From the NCBI GenBank assembly GCA_046331095.1, contig JAXLRM010000005.1, forward strand, positions 1-64,000: 64,000 nucleotides of DNA, read 5' to 3'. The notes below the pieces were generated by a model, which had not been told where the DNA came from, ran no database searches, and saw only the letters and a list, made by a program, of their open reading frames with translations. This document shows, piece by piece, positions 45,527 to 53,970 of this stretch. This stretch comes from JAIBAC01 sp046331095. Its GTDB lineage: Bacteria; Actinomycetota; Acidimicrobiia; UBA2766. Numbering within the stretch: position 1 is the first letter of the stretch; every line of letters starts with the position of its first letter. The position numbers and the translations under genes were made by a program.

Positions 45527-45548
45527 CGTGCCGGCAGACGCCGGCACG
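45527..45548 (-). terminator. Hairpin between phoU and the kinase gene
   Basis: CGTGCCGGC (45527-45535) pairs with GCCGGCACG (45540-45548) around a four-base loop. It lies about 60 bases after the phoU stop on the minus strand and may end or attenuate the pst-phoU transcript before the two-component genes. No U-run is present. Confidence 0.5.
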
Positions 45549-45610
45549 CACAAGGCTACGGGGCGGCACTGCCGCGGACGCGCATCCGCGTTGCTCGCGG
45601 CGTGGGCCGC

Positions 45611-46276
45611 TCAGGGGGCGATCTCGTCGGCGAGGCCCTCGTGCTCGCCCTTGACGTAGAAGCGGATGCGGTGCCCGATCGCGACGGCGTGGTCGGCGAT
45701 GCGTTCGAGCGCTTGGGCGGCGATGTGGGACCTGACCGCGATCTCGCCCGTGCGCGGGCCCTGGAGGCGGCCGACCTCGTCGAGGAAGTCGGCGTAGAGG
45801 GCGTCGACGGCGAGGTCGGACTCCTCGATCGCCTCGTATGCGTCGCCGTCACGGTCGGACCACGCCTGTGCGGACATGCGCAGCGTGGTGAGCGCGGCGT
45901 CGCCGAGTCGGCGGATGAAGGCACGCAAGTGGTCCGCACGCCCGATCCACTCGCGGTCGAAGACCTGCTTGGCAACCCGCAGGGCGAGGTCTCCGCATCG
46001 CTCGAGGTCACCTGCGATCGTCATCACGCTGAGTAGGTAGCGCAGGTCCCCGGCAACGGGCGCCTGCAGCGCGATCGCCCGGATCGCGGCCTCCTCGGTG
46101 GACAGCGTGAGCTCGTCGATGAGGTCGTCGTGTTTGATGGTGTCGCGCGCGAGGGTCTCGTCGCCCTCGACGACGGCCGTCACTGCACGCTGGACCGCAT
46201 GCTCGACCTCGCCGAAGAGCAACTCGACGCGACGCTCGACGAAGTCGAGCTCTTCCTCGAATTCGAGTCGTGTCAC
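45611..46276 (-). CDS. phoU: Phosphate transport system regulator PhoU
   Basis: This 221-residue all-helical protein has the two PhoU repeats. The first contains FEEELDFVERRVELLFGEVEHAV and DLIDELTLSTEEAAIRAIALQAPVAGDLRYLLSVM and the second DLAVDALYADFLDEVGR, with the metal-binding EIAVRSHIAAQALERIADHAVAIG at the end. PhoU links the Pst transporter to the kinase and keeps the Pho response off when phosphate is plentiful. GTG 46276 overlaps the pstB stop codon (GTGA), so it is translationally coupled to the transporter. Confidence 0.94.
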   Translation of the reverse strand: MTRLEFEEELDFVERRVELLFGEVEHAVQRAVTAVVEGDETLARDTIKHDDLIDELTLSTEEAAIRAIALQAPVAGDLRYLLSVMTIAGDLERCGDLALRVAKQVFDREWIGRADHLRAFIRRLGDAALTTLRMSAQAWSDRDGDAYEAIEESDLAVDALYADFLDEVGRLQGPRTGEIAVRSHIAAQALERIADHAVAIGHRIRFYVKGEHEGLADEIAP

Positions 46277-47241
46277 CCGAACCGTCCTGTGATGTAGTTC
46301 TCCGTCCGCGGGTCCTGTGGGCTCGTGAACAGGTCGTTGGTTGCCGCGAACTCCACGAGCTTGCCACGACGGCGGTCGCTCTCGCCGTCGACCTCGGTGG
46401 TGAGGAACGCTGCGTAGTCGGACGCACGCGCCGCCTGCTGCATGTTGTGGGTGACGATCAGGATCGTGTAGTCGCGGCGCAGTTCCTGCATGAGGTCCTC
46501 GATACGGCCCGTCGCGATCGGGTCGAGCGCGGAACAAGGCTCGTCCATGAGCACGATGTCGGGCTCGATCGCGATCGTCCGCGCAATGCAGAGCCGCTGT
46601 TGCTGGCCGCCGGAGAGGGCGAGCGCCGGCTTCTTGAGACCGGACCTCACCTCGTCCCACAGGGCTGCACGGCGCAGCGCGTCCTCGACACGCGCGTCCA
46701 GGTCGTCGTGCATGCCGTGCACCCGAAGCCCGTAGGCGACGTTGTCGTACACCGACTTCGGGAACGGGTTCGGGCGCTGGAACACCATCCCGATGCGTCG
46801 CCGGACCTGGACGGGGTCGATGCGCTCGTCGTAGAGGTCGACCTCGCCGTAGCGGACGCTGCCCACCACGCGGGCGTCTGCGATGAGGTCGTTCATGCGG
46901 TTGAAGCAGCGCAGCAGCGTCGACTTGCCACAACCACTCGGGCCGATGAAGGCGGTGATGTGGTGACGCGGCGCCTTCATGGTGATGTCCGCGACGGCGA
47001 GCCAGTCGCCGTAGTAGACGCCGAGGCCCTGGGTGGAGAGCGCGGCCGGTGGTGCCGCCGCGGGCACCGATGTCACCGAAGGGACGGTCATGTGGACCTC
47101 GACCGTGTCGTAGATCGGCGGGACAGGGGGCAGCGGTGGGGCGGGGTTGGGCGCTTCGTTCACGGTCACCGGTCTCACAGTACCGCCCTCGGGGAGATGT
47201 TCGGCCTCGACTCGGTCGCGCCTGTCATTCGTGCTCCTCAT
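46273..47241 (-). CDS. pstB: Phosphate ABC transporter ATPase PstB
   Basis: This 322-residue ATPase has Walker A GPSGCGKST (near 94-102), Q-loop QRPNPFP, ABC signature LSGGQQQRL, Walker B IVLMDEPCSALD and the switch His in IVTHNMQQA. It energises phosphate uptake with PstSCA. The N terminus is about 65 residues longer than usual and Pro/Val-rich (APNPAPPLPPVPPIYD). An internal ATG near 47091 would give the standard length, but ATG 47241 overlaps the pstA stop codon (ATGA), which supports the longer form. Confidence 0.94.
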   Translation of the reverse strand: MRSTNDRRDRVEAEHLPEGGTVRPVTVNEAPNPAPPLPPVPPIYDTVEVHMTVPSVTSVPAAAPPAALSTQGLGVYYGDWLAVADITMKAPRHHITAFIGPSGCGKSTLLRCFNRMNDLIADARVVGSVRYGEVDLYDERIDPVQVRRRIGMVFQRPNPFPKSVYDNVAYGLRVHGMHDDLDARVEDALRRAALWDEVRSGLKKPALALSGGQQQRLCIARTIAIEPDIVLMDEPCSALDPIATGRIEDLMQELRRDYTILIVTHNMQQAARASDYAAFLTTEVDGESDRRRGKLVEFAATNDLFTSPQDPRTENYITGRFG

Positions 47242-48170
47242 CGACGTCGTGCGGTCGAGAAACGGGTTGTCACGAAGCGTGCCGCGACCGTGAACAGCAA
47301 CACGATCACGATCAAGGCGAACGCCGCCCCCCAGGCGCGCTGGTGCGCGCCCGCGAAGGGACTGAGAGCGCCGTTGTAGATCTGGATCGGCAGCGCCGTG
47401 TTCGTCCCCCCGAACAGGTTCGGGTTGAACGTCTGCAAAGCACCGATCGTGAACAGCAACGGGGCGGTTTCCCCGGCGGCGCGGGCGACGGAGAGCAGCG
47501 CACCGCTCGTCAGGCCGGGCAGGGCCGACGGCAGGACCACCCCGACGATCATGCGCGACTTGCGTGTCCCCAACGCGAGGCTGGCATTGCGGAGGTCGTC
47601 GGGCACGAGACGCAGCATCTCCTCACTCGAGCGGATCACGACGGGCAGCATGAGGCATGCGAGCGCGAGGGCACCTGCGAACGCGGACTGCCCGAACTCG
47701 AGCACCCATACCGTGTACACGAAGAGGCCCATGACGATCGACGGGACTCCTGTCATCACGTTGGCGAGGAATCGGACCGCCGTCGCCGTACGGCTCCGGC
47801 GCCCGTATTCGTTGAGGTACACCGCTGCGAGCACGCCAAGCGGGACGGCCATCAGGGTCGCGGCGAGGGTGATCATGACGGTCCCGAGGATCGCCGGACC
47901 CATGCCGGTGGCGTTGCTGCGCGTCGTCGGTATGTTGCCGGTGAAGAACTGGGCGCCCATCGCGCCGATCCCGTTCTTGACGACGAGAGCGATCACGAAC
48001 GCGAGTGGGACCGCCGCCACGACGACGCTCGCCCAGACACAGGTGGTCGCGACGAGGTTCTTGGCCCGCCGTGTGGGGGCCAGTCGGGCGCCGAGCAGGT
48101 CGGCGGCGCCGGGGGCCGGTCGCGGCTCTGCACGGCCGGCGCCGGGAGGGGCAGGGGCCTCGACACTCAC
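47238..48170 (-). CDS. pstA: Phosphate ABC transporter permease PstA
   Basis: This 310-residue permease has six membrane helices and the coupling motif region SSEEMLRLVPDDLRNASLALGTRKSRMIVGVVLPSAL, which contacts PstB, followed by GLTSGALLSVARAAGETAPLL. The N terminus is a Pro/Ala-rich cytoplasmic lead (about 40 residues). GTG 48170 overlaps the pstC stop codon (GTGA), and its own stop overlaps the pstB start. The family signature AAGETAPL is intact. Confidence 0.94.
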   Translation of the reverse strand: MSVEAPAPPGAGRAEPRPAPGAADLLGARLAPTRRAKNLVATTCVWASVVVAAVPLAFVIALVVKNGIGAMGAQFFTGNIPTTRSNATGMGPAILGTVMITLAATLMAVPLGVLAAVYLNEYGRRSRTATAVRFLANVMTGVPSIVMGLFVYTVWVLEFGQSAFAGALALACLMLPVVIRSSEEMLRLVPDDLRNASLALGTRKSRMIVGVVLPSALPGLTSGALLSVARAAGETAPLLFTIGALQTFNPNLFGGTNTALPIQIYNGALSPFAGAHQRAWGAAFALIVIVLLFTVAARFVTTRFSTARRR

Positions 48171-49162
48171 CGGGCTCTCCCCCTCCTCTCGGCCCGCCTC
48201 GCGACGAGTTGGCCGGCGAAGTTGACCAGGATCGTCATGACGAACAGGACCACGCCGAGGCCGACGAGGGCCGCTCTGTTCACGCCCGAGGACTCGGCGA
48301 AGGTGTTCGCGATGACGCCTGCCATGGAGTCGGCGGGAGCGAAGATGCGCGTCGTGATCTGTGCCGTGGAGCCGATCACGAGGGCGACCGCGATCGTCTC
48401 TCCCATCGCGCGGCCGAAGCCGATGAGAACCGCGGCGATCATGCCGTTGCGCGAGTGAGGGAAGATCGCGCCACGAACCATCTCCCAGCGCGTGGCGCCG
48501 AGCGCGAACGCGGCTGCCTTCTGGTCGACCGGCACCGTGTCGAAGACCTCGCGTGTAAGAGAGGTGATTATCGGCACGATCATGATCGTGAGGATCAGCG
48601 CCGCCAGGAACATGCTCTTGAGACCGACCGGACCGCCGAACACGCTGGAGAACACCGGCCAGGTGCCCACGGTGGCGGCGACCTTCTGGACGAACGGCAG
48701 AAGGAACGGCCCGAGCGCGAGGACACCCCACAGGCCGTAGACGACCGAGGGGATCGCAGCGAGTAGATCGATCAGGTAGACGCCGGGGGCACGCAGGCGA
48801 CGGGGGGCGAACTCGTTGACGAACAGGGCGATCCCGATGCTGACGGGAAGGGCGAGCACCAGTGCGATCAACGACGAGACCATGGTGCCGTAGATGAACG
48901 GCAGCGCCCCGTACGTCCCGGTGCTCGGCGACCACTGTGTGCCGGACACGAAGCCGGGCCCCACCTCGCGAAACGCCGGCCACGCCTCCTTGGTGGTGGT
49001 GACCACGATCAGGGCGAGGACGACGAAGACCGACGCTGCCGCCGCGCGCACCACCAAGCCGAATGCCGAGTTCGCCGCCTGCAGGCGCGCTCCGCGGCGC
49101 ATCAGGTCGCCGGGACCGGCGCCGGGGTGGCTGCCCGGGGGCGCAGCGAGCTTTGCGGTCAT
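48167..49162 (-). CDS. pstC: Phosphate ABC transporter permease PstC
   Basis: This 331-residue permease has six or seven membrane helices, LIDLLAAIPSVVYGLWGVLALGPF (typical PstC), REVFDTVPVDQKAAAFALGATRWEMVRGAIFPHSRNG (coupling helix) and GRAMGETIAVALVIG. ATG 49162 was chosen because upstream frame is Arg-rich and unlike the family. It is 83 bases after the pstS stop, the only sizeable gap inside pstSCAB. That gap would allow different levels of binding protein and membrane parts. Confidence 0.94.
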   Translation of the reverse strand: MTAKLAAPPGSHPGAGPGDLMRRGARLQAANSAFGLVVRAAAASVFVVLALIVVTTTKEAWPAFREVGPGFVSGTQWSPSTGTYGALPFIYGTMVSSLIALVLALPVSIGIALFVNEFAPRRLRAPGVYLIDLLAAIPSVVYGLWGVLALGPFLLPFVQKVAATVGTWPVFSSVFGGPVGLKSMFLAALILTIMIVPIITSLTREVFDTVPVDQKAAAFALGATRWEMVRGAIFPHSRNGMIAAVLIGFGRAMGETIAVALVIGSTAQITTRIFAPADSMAGVIANTFAESSGVNRAALVGLGVVLFVMTILVNFAGQLVARRAERRGRAR

Positions 49163-49244
49163 CCACCACCTGGCCGGGGAGACTCGATCCGATTCTGACA
49201 GCCGGCAGGCGTGGGCTCGCGGACCCCTCCGCCCGACGCCCGGT

Positions 49245-50339
49245 TCACCGGCCCGCGCCGATGCTGTCGATCTGCCGGCGGGCTTGCTCGGCGAGAGACG
49301 GCGGTAACGGTGTGTAGCCGACCGTCTCGGCCAGTGACTGGGCGTCACCCACGAGGTAGCCCACCCATGCCCGCAGGGCGGCGCCGATGTCCTGATCGGA
49401 CTGGGCCTCGTAGACGATCACCCAAGTCGGCGAGGTGATCGGGTACGAATCGGCGCCGGGGGCGTCGAGGGGGTCGTAGGTCAGGTCGGCGTTGACGGGC
49501 GTGGACGCGAGCGCGGCCTTGGCTCCGTCGAGGCTCGGCGCCACGAACTTGCCGTCCGCGTTCTCGACCGACGCCGTCTGGAGCTGCGTGGCGTCGGCGT
49601 CCGCGTAGTCGACGTAGCCGATCGCACCCTCGTCGCGCTTGACGCCGGCGGCGACGCCGTCATTGCCCTTCTCGCCGACGGTGTCGGCCGGCCACGACAC
49701 CGTCTTGCCCGATCCCAGGGTCCAGTTGGGGGCGGCCTTCACGAGGAAGGACGTGAAGTTCGCCGTCGTCCCGGAGCCGTCGGAGCGGTGCACGACCTTG
49801 ACGGGCAGATCGGGAAGGGGAACCCCGGGATTGTCAGCGGCGATCTCCGGAGCGTTCCAGTTCGTGATCCGGGCCTGGAACAGGTCGGCGATCGTCGCCG
49901 GTGACAGCTCGAGACCGTCGATGCCGCCGAGGTTGTACGAGACCGTGATCGGGGCGGCCACGGTCGGGAAGTACAGGATCGCGCCGCCCTTGAACTTCGC
50001 CATGTCCGCGGAGGCAACGGGAGCATCGGTGCCTGCCCAGGTGACGACCTCGTCGGCGAGCTCCTGCTGGCCTTGGCCGCTGCCGCCCCCGGCGTAGGTG
50101 ACCTTGATGCCGCCGCTCTGGTTGAACGCGGCGATCGCCTCCTCGTAGAAGGCCTTCGGGAACGTCGCGCCCGAGCCGTTGAGGGTGGCACGGATGCCGG
50201 CGGGGTTGGCGGCGCTCGTCGTGTCCGACGGCGCCGACGCTCCGCTGCAACTGCTCACGAGGAGAGCGGCTGCCGCGGCAACCGCACCCAGCACGACACG
50301 GGTCCGCGGCTTGTCGAGCGCCGGCACAAGTTCTTTCAT
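49245..50339 (-). CDS. pstS: Phosphate-binding lipoprotein PstS
   Basis: This 364-residue protein has a lipoprotein signal (VVLGAVAAAAALLVSSCSG; lipidated Cys31) and the PstS fold. Phosphate ligand regions are LNGSGATFPKAFYEEAI, TYAGGGSGQGQQEL, TDAPVA and HRSDGSGTTANFTSFL. Conserved YNLGGIDGLELSPATIADLF and EGAIGYVDYADA are also seen. It captures phosphate outside the membrane and delivers it to PstCA. ATG 50339 was chosen over two GTG codons just before it (50345, 50342). Three 11-base PHO-box-like units lie 33 bases upstream. Confidence 0.95.
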   Translation of the reverse strand: MKELVPALDKPRTRVVLGAVAAAAALLVSSCSGASAPSDTTSAANPAGIRATLNGSGATFPKAFYEEAIAAFNQSGGIKVTYAGGGSGQGQQELADEVVTWAGTDAPVASADMAKFKGGAILYFPTVAAPITVSYNLGGIDGLELSPATIADLFQARITNWNAPEIAADNPGVPLPDLPVKVVHRSDGSGTTANFTSFLVKAAPNWTLGSGKTVSWPADTVGEKGNDGVAAGVKRDEGAIGYVDYADADATQLQTASVENADGKFVAPSLDGAKAALASTPVNADLTYDPLDAPGADSYPITSPTWVIVYEAQSDQDIGAALRAWVGYLVGDAQSLAETVGYTPLPPSLAEQARRQIDSIGAGR

Positions 50340-50371
50340 CACCACGGCACGCTAGATGGGTGCGGTTACCG

Positions 50372-50404
50372 TCCCCTGTCACGGAGGTGAACCGCGGGTG
50401 AAAC
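50372..50404 (-). promoter_or_regulatory. PHO box upstream of pstS (three 11-bp units)
   Basis: On the minus strand three adjacent 11-mers read GTTTCACCCGC, GGTTCACCTCC and GTGACAGGGGA. The first two match the actinobacterial PHO-box unit (consensus about GGTTCACC) closely and the third is weak. The array ends 33 bases before the pstS start, where PhoP/RegX3 sites are normally found. It predicts that pstS is induced by phosphate limitation. Confidence 0.75.
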
Positions 50405-50417
50405 CTCGCGGAAGATC

Positions 50418-51992
50418 TCACCGTCTGTCGGCACGACGCCCCGGACGAGGTTCGTCCGGCCCGAGGACGTGGACACGGCGCCTGCTCACCTTCTCGAGGA
50501 GCTCGGCCTTGCGCCGCGCACCCCACAGGTCGAGTCCGGGATCGGCAACGGTCGAGGTGAGGCGCACGACGATGTCACGCGGGTCGACGCTCACGTCGAG
50601 GCCGAGGACGTTTCCGGAGCGGCTCCGGTCGAGACCGTCGGCAAGGCGCAAGAGCGAGACGAGCGGCCGCACGAGCGGGCGCAGTTCCGGTGACAGGGCG
50701 GCGATGTCGGTGTTGGTGCGTTTGGGTGTGCCGGCCCGGTGGTAGCGCACGAGCACCTCGAGCATCTGGCGCTCGTCGGGCTCGAAGCCTGCGAGATCGC
50801 CGTGGCGGACGAGGTACGCGCCGTGGCGGTCGTGACCCTTGAGTGCGATCTGGGCACCGACGTCGTGGACCAGTGCGGCGTCCTCGAGGATGTCGCGCCA
50901 CTCCGACGGCACGCCGAGCACGGGTGCGAGAGCGTCGAAGAGCGCGACGCAGAGGCGTGCGGTCTGGCGGCCGTGGAGCTCGTCGACGCCGTGACGGCGC
51001 CCGAGCGCCAGCACCGACCGGCGTCGGGTGCGGCGCGGGTCGCTGCGCGCGAGCGCCGGGTGCGCGGTCTCCCGCAGGAGGATCCCCTCGCGCAGGCCCC
51101 ACGTGCTGACGACGAGCTCGTCGAGGTCGAAGACGTCGAGGATCGCCGTGACGAGCACCGCGGCAGCCGGCATCTGGTCGACGCGTCGGTCGTCGAGGCC
51201 CGCCACCTTGGCCCGCTCCCGCGCGTCGCGGGCGAGCATGTCCGCCGCGATGTCGTCGACCGTTGCCCTTCCCATCCTGTAGCCGTCGTAGGACGACGGC
51301 TCGGTCCCGGCGCGTGCGGCAGCGATCCTCGCGAACGCGAGCAGGGTGCCCGATGTGCCCACTGCGAGGGCGGGGTCGTGCAGTCTCGCCTCGGCAGCGG
51401 CCGGTTCGAGCAGCCCGCGGACATGGCCGTCGAGAGCTCGCTTCGCCTTGTTCGACAGTGGGTCGGATCGCGCGTAGCGGGCCGTGAGGCGCCCCACGCC
51501 CAGAGGCAGGGACGCCGCCCAGGTCATCGAGTGCTGGTCGCCCACGCAGAACTCGACCGAACCGCCTCCGATGTCGGCGCCGAGCGCGATCTCGGTGCCG
51601 AAGTCGATCGACGCCTGGATCGCCCGGAAGACGAGGCGCGCCTCCTGTTCGCCGCTGATGACCTCCACCGGGCAGCCGGCGGCGTCCTCCAGCGCACGGG
51701 CGAACGCTGCTCCGTCCTCCGCCTCACGGACAGCCGCGGTGGCGCAAGCGACGATCTCGGTGGCGCCCTGCGAGCGTGCGATCTCGGCGAGAGTCGTGAC
51801 CGCAGCGAGAGCGCGCTCCGTCGCCGCGGGGCCGATACGCCCCGTGGCGCCGACCTCGTCGCCGAGACGCAACATCACCTTCTCGCGTGCGACGGTGCGC
51901 AGCGCCCCTTCGGGGCTCACCTCGGCGACGACGAGGTGAAACGAGTTCGTCCCCAGGTCGAGGGCGGCGATCCGGTGAGATCGGTCGCCCAC
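50418..51992 (-). CDS. Ppx/GppA exopolyphosphatase family phosphatase
   Basis: This 524-residue protein has the Ppx/GppA N-terminal actin-like fold: AALDLGTNSFHLVVAEV (9-25), ISGEQEARLVFRAI (near 115), GADIGGGSVEFCVGD and SLPLGVGRLTARY. The C-terminal third is an HD-type helical domain (LEDAALVHDVGAQIALKGHDRHGAYLV). This long form hydrolyses polyphosphate or (p)ppGpp. Its place upstream of pstS suggests a shared phosphate theme. The stop is only about 13 bases from the PHO box, so the gene's 3' end nearly touches the pstS promoter. GTG 51992 starts just before the first strand. Confidence 0.9.
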   Translation of the reverse strand: MGDRSHRIAALDLGTNSFHLVVAEVSPEGALRTVAREKVMLRLGDEVGATGRIGPAATERALAAVTTLAEIARSQGATEIVACATAAVREAEDGAAFARALEDAAGCPVEVISGEQEARLVFRAIQASIDFGTEIALGADIGGGSVEFCVGDQHSMTWAASLPLGVGRLTARYARSDPLSNKAKRALDGHVRGLLEPAAAEARLHDPALAVGTSGTLLAFARIAAARAGTEPSSYDGYRMGRATVDDIAADMLARDARERAKVAGLDDRRVDQMPAAAVLVTAILDVFDLDELVVSTWGLREGILLRETAHPALARSDPRRTRRRSVLALGRRHGVDELHGRQTARLCVALFDALAPVLGVPSEWRDILEDAALVHDVGAQIALKGHDRHGAYLVRHGDLAGFEPDERQMLEVLVRYHRAGTPKRTNTDIAALSPELRPLVRPLVSLLRLADGLDRSRSGNVLGLDVSVDPRDIVVRLTSTVADPGLDLWGARRKAELLEKVSRRRVHVLGPDEPRPGRRADRR

Positions 51993-52001
51993 GACTCGTC
52001 G

Positions 52002-52322
52002 TCAGTTCCTTGCCTGCGCAGGTGGGGAGCCGGCATGGCCACCCTGAGGCACCGCGCTGCGATCCTCGGGCGGGTCGACCCCCACCCACTCGATCGTGAC
52101 CGCCTCGCGGTCGGCGTCGCGTTGGACCCGGTTCTGGTTGCGCCGGAACTGGGGGTCACCGGGTGGGAGGAGCCCGATCACGGTGTTGGCGCGACGAACC
52201 AGGTCCTGGATCACCTCACGGTTGCCCTCGACGAACTCGTAGCGCCAGTGCGGGATCACCGGACCGGTGAAGGTGACCCTGACCGTGCCCTGGGGTTCGA
52301 CGACTTCTTCTTCTTCGATCAT
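52002..52322 (-). CDS. Hypothetical protein upstream of ppx (106 aa)
   Basis: This 106-residue soluble protein starts MIEEEEVVEPQGTVRVTFTGP and has one compact segment (HWRYEFVEGNREVIQDLVRRANTVIGLLPPG) and a strand VTIEWVGVDPPED. It ends in a disordered tail. I recognise no domain. It sits nine bases before the ppx start and 87 bases after the anti-sigma gene, so it is probably in the same transcript. Its size and acid-rich start suggest a small regulatory or adaptor protein, but there is no direct evidence. Confidence 0.65.
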   Translation of the reverse strand: MIEEEEVVEPQGTVRVTFTGPVIPHWRYEFVEGNREVIQDLVRRANTVIGLLPPGDPQFRRNQNRVQRDADREAVTIEWVGVDPPEDRSAVPQGGHAGSPPAQARN

Positions 52323-52409
52323 GGGGTCTCCGCGGGCTCGGGTGGGGCGTGCTCGGTCTCGGGCGAGGGTAGCGGCGCCTCCCGGCCGGCTCACCCTCGA
52401 GCCGCGTCG

Positions 52410-52958
52410 CTATCGGGACGGTGCCGAGGTGACGATGGGCGGGCGGGTCGTCGTCGTCGTCGACGTGGCCGGGTGCCCGTGGCGCTGGGAGAGTCCAACG
52501 CGCTCGAGGACCGATCCGACACCGCGAGCCGCAGCGACGGTCCCGGATCCGGATCGGGGCGTGCTTCGCGTCGAGCTCGGGGTGAGCAGCGCCGGCACCG
52601 CTTGCGGCGTGGCGTCGGGGGTGTAGCGGCCGGCGACGAGAACCCCGGCGAGCGCAACCGCAGCGACGAGCACGACCGCGGCCGCCGCGGCCGAGACGCG
52701 GACAACCCACGTGCTCCGCGCCCTGACGGCGATCCCACGCCTGACGCCCGCGTACACGGTGTCCCAATCCGCGTCTGCGGGCGTGGCGACGCCGAGGCCG
52801 CCCACGAGGGACTTGACGCGGGCGAAATCGTCGATCTCGGCGGCGAGCGCCGCGTCGGTGCCCCTGTTCGCGTCGACCCACGCGGCCTGTTCGGCGCCGA
52901 GCTCGCCGTCCACGTAGGCCGACGCCACCTCCGGCACCGAGGGTGCGTCACCACTCAT
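52410..52958 (-). CDS. Membrane anti-sigma factor (RskA-like)
   Basis: This 182-residue protein has an N-terminal helical domain (PSVPEVASAYVDGELGAEQAAWVD), a membrane segment at about 87-108 (VSAAAAAVVLVAAVALAGVLV) and a Thr/Ser/Pro-rich outer tail. The first region matches the anti-sigma domain that wraps an ECF sigma factor. The zinc motif HxxxCxxC of ZAS anti-sigma factors is absent, so it should be released by proteolysis and not by oxidation. ATG 52958 overlaps the sigma factor stop codon (ATGA), the usual layout for such a pair. Confidence 0.85.
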   Translation of the reverse strand: MSGDAPSVPEVASAYVDGELGAEQAAWVDANRGTDAALAAEIDDFARVKSLVGGLGVATPADADWDTVYAGVRRGIAVRARSTWVVRVSAAAAAVVLVAAVALAGVLVAGRYTPDATPQAVPALLTPSSTRSTPRSGSGTVAAARGVGSVLERVGLSQRHGHPATSTTTTTRPPIVTSAPSR

Positions 52959-53578
52959 ATCCGGTCCTCGTCGATGAGATGGGCGAGGCGTGCGCGGAGC
53001 TGAGCACGCCCACGGTGGATCCTCGAGCGGACTGTCCCGATCGCGACCCCGGTCTGGTCGGCGATCTCCTGGTAGCCGAGCCCGACGACGTCGCACATGA
53101 CGACGGCCGCCTTGAACTCGGGCGGCAACTCGTCGATCGCGCGCTGGATCTCGTCGTCCATGCGGTACTCGGCGAGGGCGGTCTCGGGATCGGGTGCCAT
53201 CTCACCCTCGCCGAAGCGTGAGATGTCGTCGGGCAACGGCTGCATCCGCACACGCCGGCGCCGTCGCGCCTGGTCGAGGAAGGTGTTGTACAGGATCCGG
53301 TAGACCCACCGCGAGAACGAGCCGGGCTCGAAGGTGTGCAGTGCCCTGTGGACCTTGATGAGGGTGTCCTGAACGAGATCGCGTGCATCGCTTTCGTTTC
53401 CGGTGAGCCGGAACGCAACGCCGTAGAGCATCGGTCCGTAGTCACGTGCGACGTCTTCCCAGGTCCGCGGGACCGCCGCCACGGGAGGTGGTCCCGCCTC
53501 CGGCGCTCGTTGCTGCGGCGGTCGTCGTTCCTGTGCGACGACCGCTGTCACCGGATGCAACGCAGGGCGCACGGTCAC
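52955..53578 (-). CDS. ECF RNA polymerase sigma factor (SigE/RpoE-like)
   Basis: This 207-residue sigma-70 family factor has region 2 (DYGPMLYGVAFRLTGNESDARDLVQDTLIKVHRAL, then FEPGSFSRWVYRILYNTFLDQARRRRR) and region 4 (AIDELPPEFKAAVVMCDVVGLGYQEIADQTG, GTVRSRIHRGRAQLRARL). Regions 1 and 3 are absent, as in all ECF factors. The N terminus is extended by about 45 Pro/Val-rich residues. GTG 53578 was chosen as the first start not overlapping tatA. The membrane anti-sigma gene follows with a four-base overlap, so it is likely an envelope-stress sigma factor. Confidence 0.92.
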   Translation of the reverse strand: MTVRPALHPVTAVVAQERRPPQQRAPEAGPPPVAAVPRTWEDVARDYGPMLYGVAFRLTGNESDARDLVQDTLIKVHRALHTFEPGSFSRWVYRILYNTFLDQARRRRRVRMQPLPDDISRFGEGEMAPDPETALAEYRMDDEIQRAIDELPPEFKAAVVMCDVVGLGYQEIADQTGVAIGTVRSRIHRGRAQLRARLAHLIDEDRI

Positions 53579-53621
53579 GGGTTCCCGCCCGAGAGGGTCC
53601 ACCACGCCGGTCCGGCTCGCG

Positions 53622-53915
53622 TCAGGTCTTCGCCTCGTCGGCGGCCTTCTCCGTGGATGCCTCGGCCTCCACCGCCGCCGGCTTCTCCGCGGCGGGCTGT
53701 GGCGGCGCGGGATCCGCGGCGGCCGCAGCCTTGGGCGGCGTCTTGGTGTCCGTGGGTGCGTCGTCGTCCTCGGACGCACCGTGGTCGATGCCCTTCTTGA
53801 ACTCCTTCGAGGCCTGCCCCAGCGAACGCGCCATCTTGGGCAAGCGGGTGGAACCGAACAGCAGGAGGACGATTGCGAGGATGATCAAGAGCTCGGGTGC
53901 TCCGAGGCTGCCCAT
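53622..53915 (-). CDS. tatA: Twin-arginine translocase subunit TatA
   Basis: This 97-residue protein has the TatA pattern: a membrane helix (MGSLGAPELLIILAIVLLLF), the hinge FGSTRLPKMARSLGQASKEFKKG and an acidic/Pro-rich tail (residues 45-97). TatA oligomers form the pore for folded proteins with an RR signal. No tatB or tatC is in the window, so they must lie elsewhere. It lies 43 bases upstream of the sigma factor gene on the same strand. The FtcD gene diverges from it 55 bases away. Confidence 0.93.
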   Translation of the reverse strand: MGSLGAPELLIILAIVLLLFGSTRLPKMARSLGQASKEFKKGIDHGASEDDDAPTDTKTPPKAAAAADPAPPQPAAEKPAAVEAEASTEKAADEAKT

Positions 53916-53970
53916 GGAGGACTCCCGTCACGGGTGATTGGTCGCCTCGAAAGTCTACGCTCCCGCGGGG

